DNA of 64,000 nt from Symsagittifera roscoffensis (taxonomy: Eukaryota > Xenacoelomorpha > Acoela > Convolutidae), in NCBI RefSeq assembly GCF_963678635.1, contig NC_087068.1:4981079-5045078 (forward strand), written 5' to 3'. This document shows, piece after piece, positions 62,528 to 64,000 of this stretch. Position numbers and translations under genes: made by a program. Positions within the stretch are counted from its first letter, which is position 1; each line of letters begins with the position of its first letter. The notes below the pieces were generated by a model. It ran no database searches. It saw nothing but the letters and a program-made list of their open reading frames with translations, and was not told the DNA's origin.

Positions 62528-62732
62528 AACAGCATTCGGCTCTTTTTCTCCCCCCCCCCCCCCCCCCCGGCCTCACACAAGTACCAATTTTAGGGTGTAA
62601 CGAGGGCTTTTACAAGGTTAACCATGAACACCAAACATGTTTGTCATGGCCTTAACAGCTCGCATGCCAATTTTCACAACATTTGGATGATGTGAACAAA
62701 ATTTCACTAGTAAAATTTTGCAGGTGGGGGGG
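62528..62732. mobile_element. Repeat D MITE, copy 3, cut by the copia LTR
   Basis: GGCTCTTTTTCTC followed by a C run (62551-62568) starts it. GGTGGGGGGG at 62723-62732 looks like the beginning of the opposite end, which stops exactly where the copia LTR begins. Confidence 0.55.
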
Positions 62733-62831
62733 TGTTAATGTATTGTAATGTGCTTAATTGTCATGTGTTTAAGATTGTCATGTGTCGCGGGGTTTTGTAA
62801 TTAACGACTGTTTTTATCCAACTTTTTCTCA
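62733..62831 (+). repeat. Putative 5' LTR of the copia element
   Basis: Begins TGTTAATGTATTG and ends TTTTTCTCA right before the primer-binding site. Boundaries are inferred from TG...CA and the PBS only. Confidence 0.55.
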
Positions 62832-62840
62832 TGGTAGCAG
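62832..62840 (+). promoter_or_regulatory. Copia primer-binding site, initiator tRNA-Met type
   Basis: TGGTAGCAG matches the nine bases complementary to the CCA end of initiator tRNA-Met; the match weakens after that. Confidence 0.65.
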
Positions 62841-62846
62841 GAGAAA

Positions 62847-64000
62847 ATGAGCTCTTTCGTCAAAACCCCGCCGACATGGGAAACAGATATGCCTTATGAC
62901 GCTTGGAAAAACGAGGTTGACATTTGGAAGCGTCTAACAGATCTACCTGCAAAGAAGTTGGGTTTGGCTGTGGCGCTATCCCTCAGTGGCCGACGTCGCG
63001 AAGTTGCTATGGAAGTGGGCGGTGAAACCTTAGAGAGTGAGAACGGTTTGAAAGATTTATTGGAAAAACTGGACAGTATATTTGGCAAAGAAACAGTTGA
63101 CCAATCTTACGAGATGTACACTGCTTTTGAATCTATCTCAAGGTCCTCGGCTAGCGTTATTGAGCATATCGCTGACTTTGAGAGAGCATACACGAAAATG
63201 AAGCGGTTCAAAATGGAATTACCAGATTCTATTTTAGCGTGCAAGTTGCTCCATTCCTGTAATTTAACCTCCAATGAACGCCAACTGGTTCTCTCCGCGT
63301 CGAATGAGCTGAATTTTGACACTATGAAAAAGTCACTGCGACGAATTTTCTCAGGAAGTTCCTCCTCCACCTCGGGAGTGCAGCTAAAAGACGAACCAGC
63401 TTTCGTGGCGAACGAGGAACTAAACGAAGAATCTGCGTTGATATCTGATCGGTTTCAGAGACGCGGTCGTTTTCGAGGTCGAGGACAGGCCAGTTACAGT
63501 TTTTTGAGAGGCGTACAGAAAAAAGGTAGAAATCCTGTTGACAAAGAAGGTAGAGTTACCACCTGCACAGAGTGTGGTTCCAGAAATCACTGGTTCAGAA
63601 ACTGCCCGGACAGAGATTCCGGAAAGAGTGTTGCTTCAATGCCCGCAATAGCCTCCAGTACCGTTCCTTCAAGCTGCGACTCAGGTACAGACACGCAAGT
63701 ATACCTCACGTTTGCAAGTAACTGCGGGAAGTTGCTGAGAGAATGCTATGAGTCAGCAATTCTGGACTCCGGCTGTACAACAACAGTTGCGGGAGATCAG
63801 TGGGTCAAACAGTACGTATCTAAACTTTCGAAGACGCAATCAGACACTGTTGTGTACAACAAGACTGGTTGTCGCATTGTTTTTGGAGATGGAGCATGTC
63901 AAAACGCTAAATACAAAGCCTTTTTGCCAGCTAAATTTGGCTCACTTTCTTGTTTTGTGAGTTGTGATGTCATTGACGGTGAGTTGCCTTTACTGCTGAG
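62847..64000 (+). CDS. Copia gag-pol polyprotein (gag, zinc knuckle, protease start), partial
   Basis: An open frame of 384 codons from ATG 62847 to the window end with no stop. The gag part starts SSFVKTPPTWETDMPYDAWK and reads like a copia gag (AWKNEVDIWK, DLLEKLDSIFG, FERAYTKMKRF). An Arg/Gly-rich stretch near residue 210 precedes the zinc knuckle at residues 240-253 (CTECGSRNHWFRNC). The aspartic protease motif ILDSGCTTTVAG has its catalytic Asp at residue 307. Gag and protease share one frame, as usual in Ty1/copia. Integrase, RT and RNase H should follow beyond 64000. Nothing in the visible part is broken, so this copy may be young. Confidence 0.9.
   Translation, partial: MSSFVKTPPTWETDMPYDAWKNEVDIWKRLTDLPAKKLGLAVALSLSGRRREVAMEVGGETLESENGLKDLLEKLDSIFGKETVDQSYEMYTAFESISRSSASVIEHIADFERAYTKMKRFKMELPDSILACKLLHSCNLTSNERQLVLSASNELNFDTMKKSLRRIFSGSSSSTSGVQLKDEPAFVANEELNEESALISDRFQRRGRFRGRGQASYSFLRGVQKKGRNPVDKEGRVTTCTECGSRNHWFRNCPDRDSGKSVASMPAIASSTVPSSCDSGTDTQVYLTFASNCGKLLRECYESAILDSGCTTTVAGDQWVKQYVSKLSKTQSDTVVYNKTGCRIVFGDGACQNAKYKAFLPAKFGSLSCFVSCDVIDGELPLLL

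Larger units (their letters stand above)
62733..64000 (+). mobile_element. Ty1/copia-type retrotransposon, 5' end (runs off the window)
   Basis: A probable 99-bp 5' LTR (62733 TGTTAATG to 62831 CTCA) is followed without a gap by TGGTAGCAG (62832-62840), complementary to the 3' end of initiator tRNA-Met. Seven bases later the gag-pol ATG begins. Very short LTRs and an initiator-Met primer site are known from GalEa-type copia elements of aquatic invertebrates. The LTR start is supported because the upstream G run belongs to another repeat. The 3' LTR is outside, so target duplication cannot be checked. Confidence 0.75.

Noticed and set aside
1..64000. tRNA, rRNA and CRISPR features
   Set aside because: No cloverleaf, rRNA stretch or regular direct-repeat array with unique spacers was recognised. 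The tandem units in the retroelement are not CRISPR.

Overview
The window is nuclear DNA from an invertebrate animal. It has spliced genes with GT-AG introns (plus one probable GC-AG intron), AT-rich introns packed with MITE-like repeats, and LTR, non-LTR and DNA transposons. Nothing in it is prokaryotic. I cannot name the phylum. The host gene implies ciliated cells, and the nesting of genes inside introns is unusually heavy.

One gene frames almost the whole window: the centrosomal/ciliary transition-zone coiled-coil protein CEP290, on the minus strand. I placed 27 internal exons between 62235 and 483. Their phases agree at every junction and they sum to 5,694 nt, or 1,898 codons, collinear with human CEP290. 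The first exons lie right of the window and the last ones left of it.

Other genes sit inside CEP290 introns. The 2553-12244 intron holds three same-strand genes: an ARHGAP1-like Sec14/RhoGAP protein (4632-3069) and two tandem short-chain dehydrogenases (11174-10077 and 9670-8542). The 36724-40528 intron holds an intronless SLC18B1-like MFS transporter on the plus strand (37971-39218).

The 12912-36523 intron holds the most unusual object: a 20.5-kb LTR retroelement (13471-33984, minus strand) with paired LTRs and a short target-site duplication. Its order is LTR, two unknown leader ORFs, gag, pol (RT/RNase H/integrase), a Pro/Ser/Thr-rich ORF, an env-like membrane glycoprotein ORF, and an unknown ORF (here ORF Y). 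The 3' part of ORF Y is present as three tandem 1.9-kb units. The copy is dead: four in-frame TAA codons, frameshifts and a deletion in the RT core.

The remaining introns carry dispersed repeats (families A to D below), a hAT-type MITE with an 8-bp duplication, other MITEs, relics of a MULE transposase and of LINEs, and hairpins. At the right edge a Ty1/copia element with very short LTRs begins on the plus strand (from about 62733). Its gag and protease frame runs off the window.
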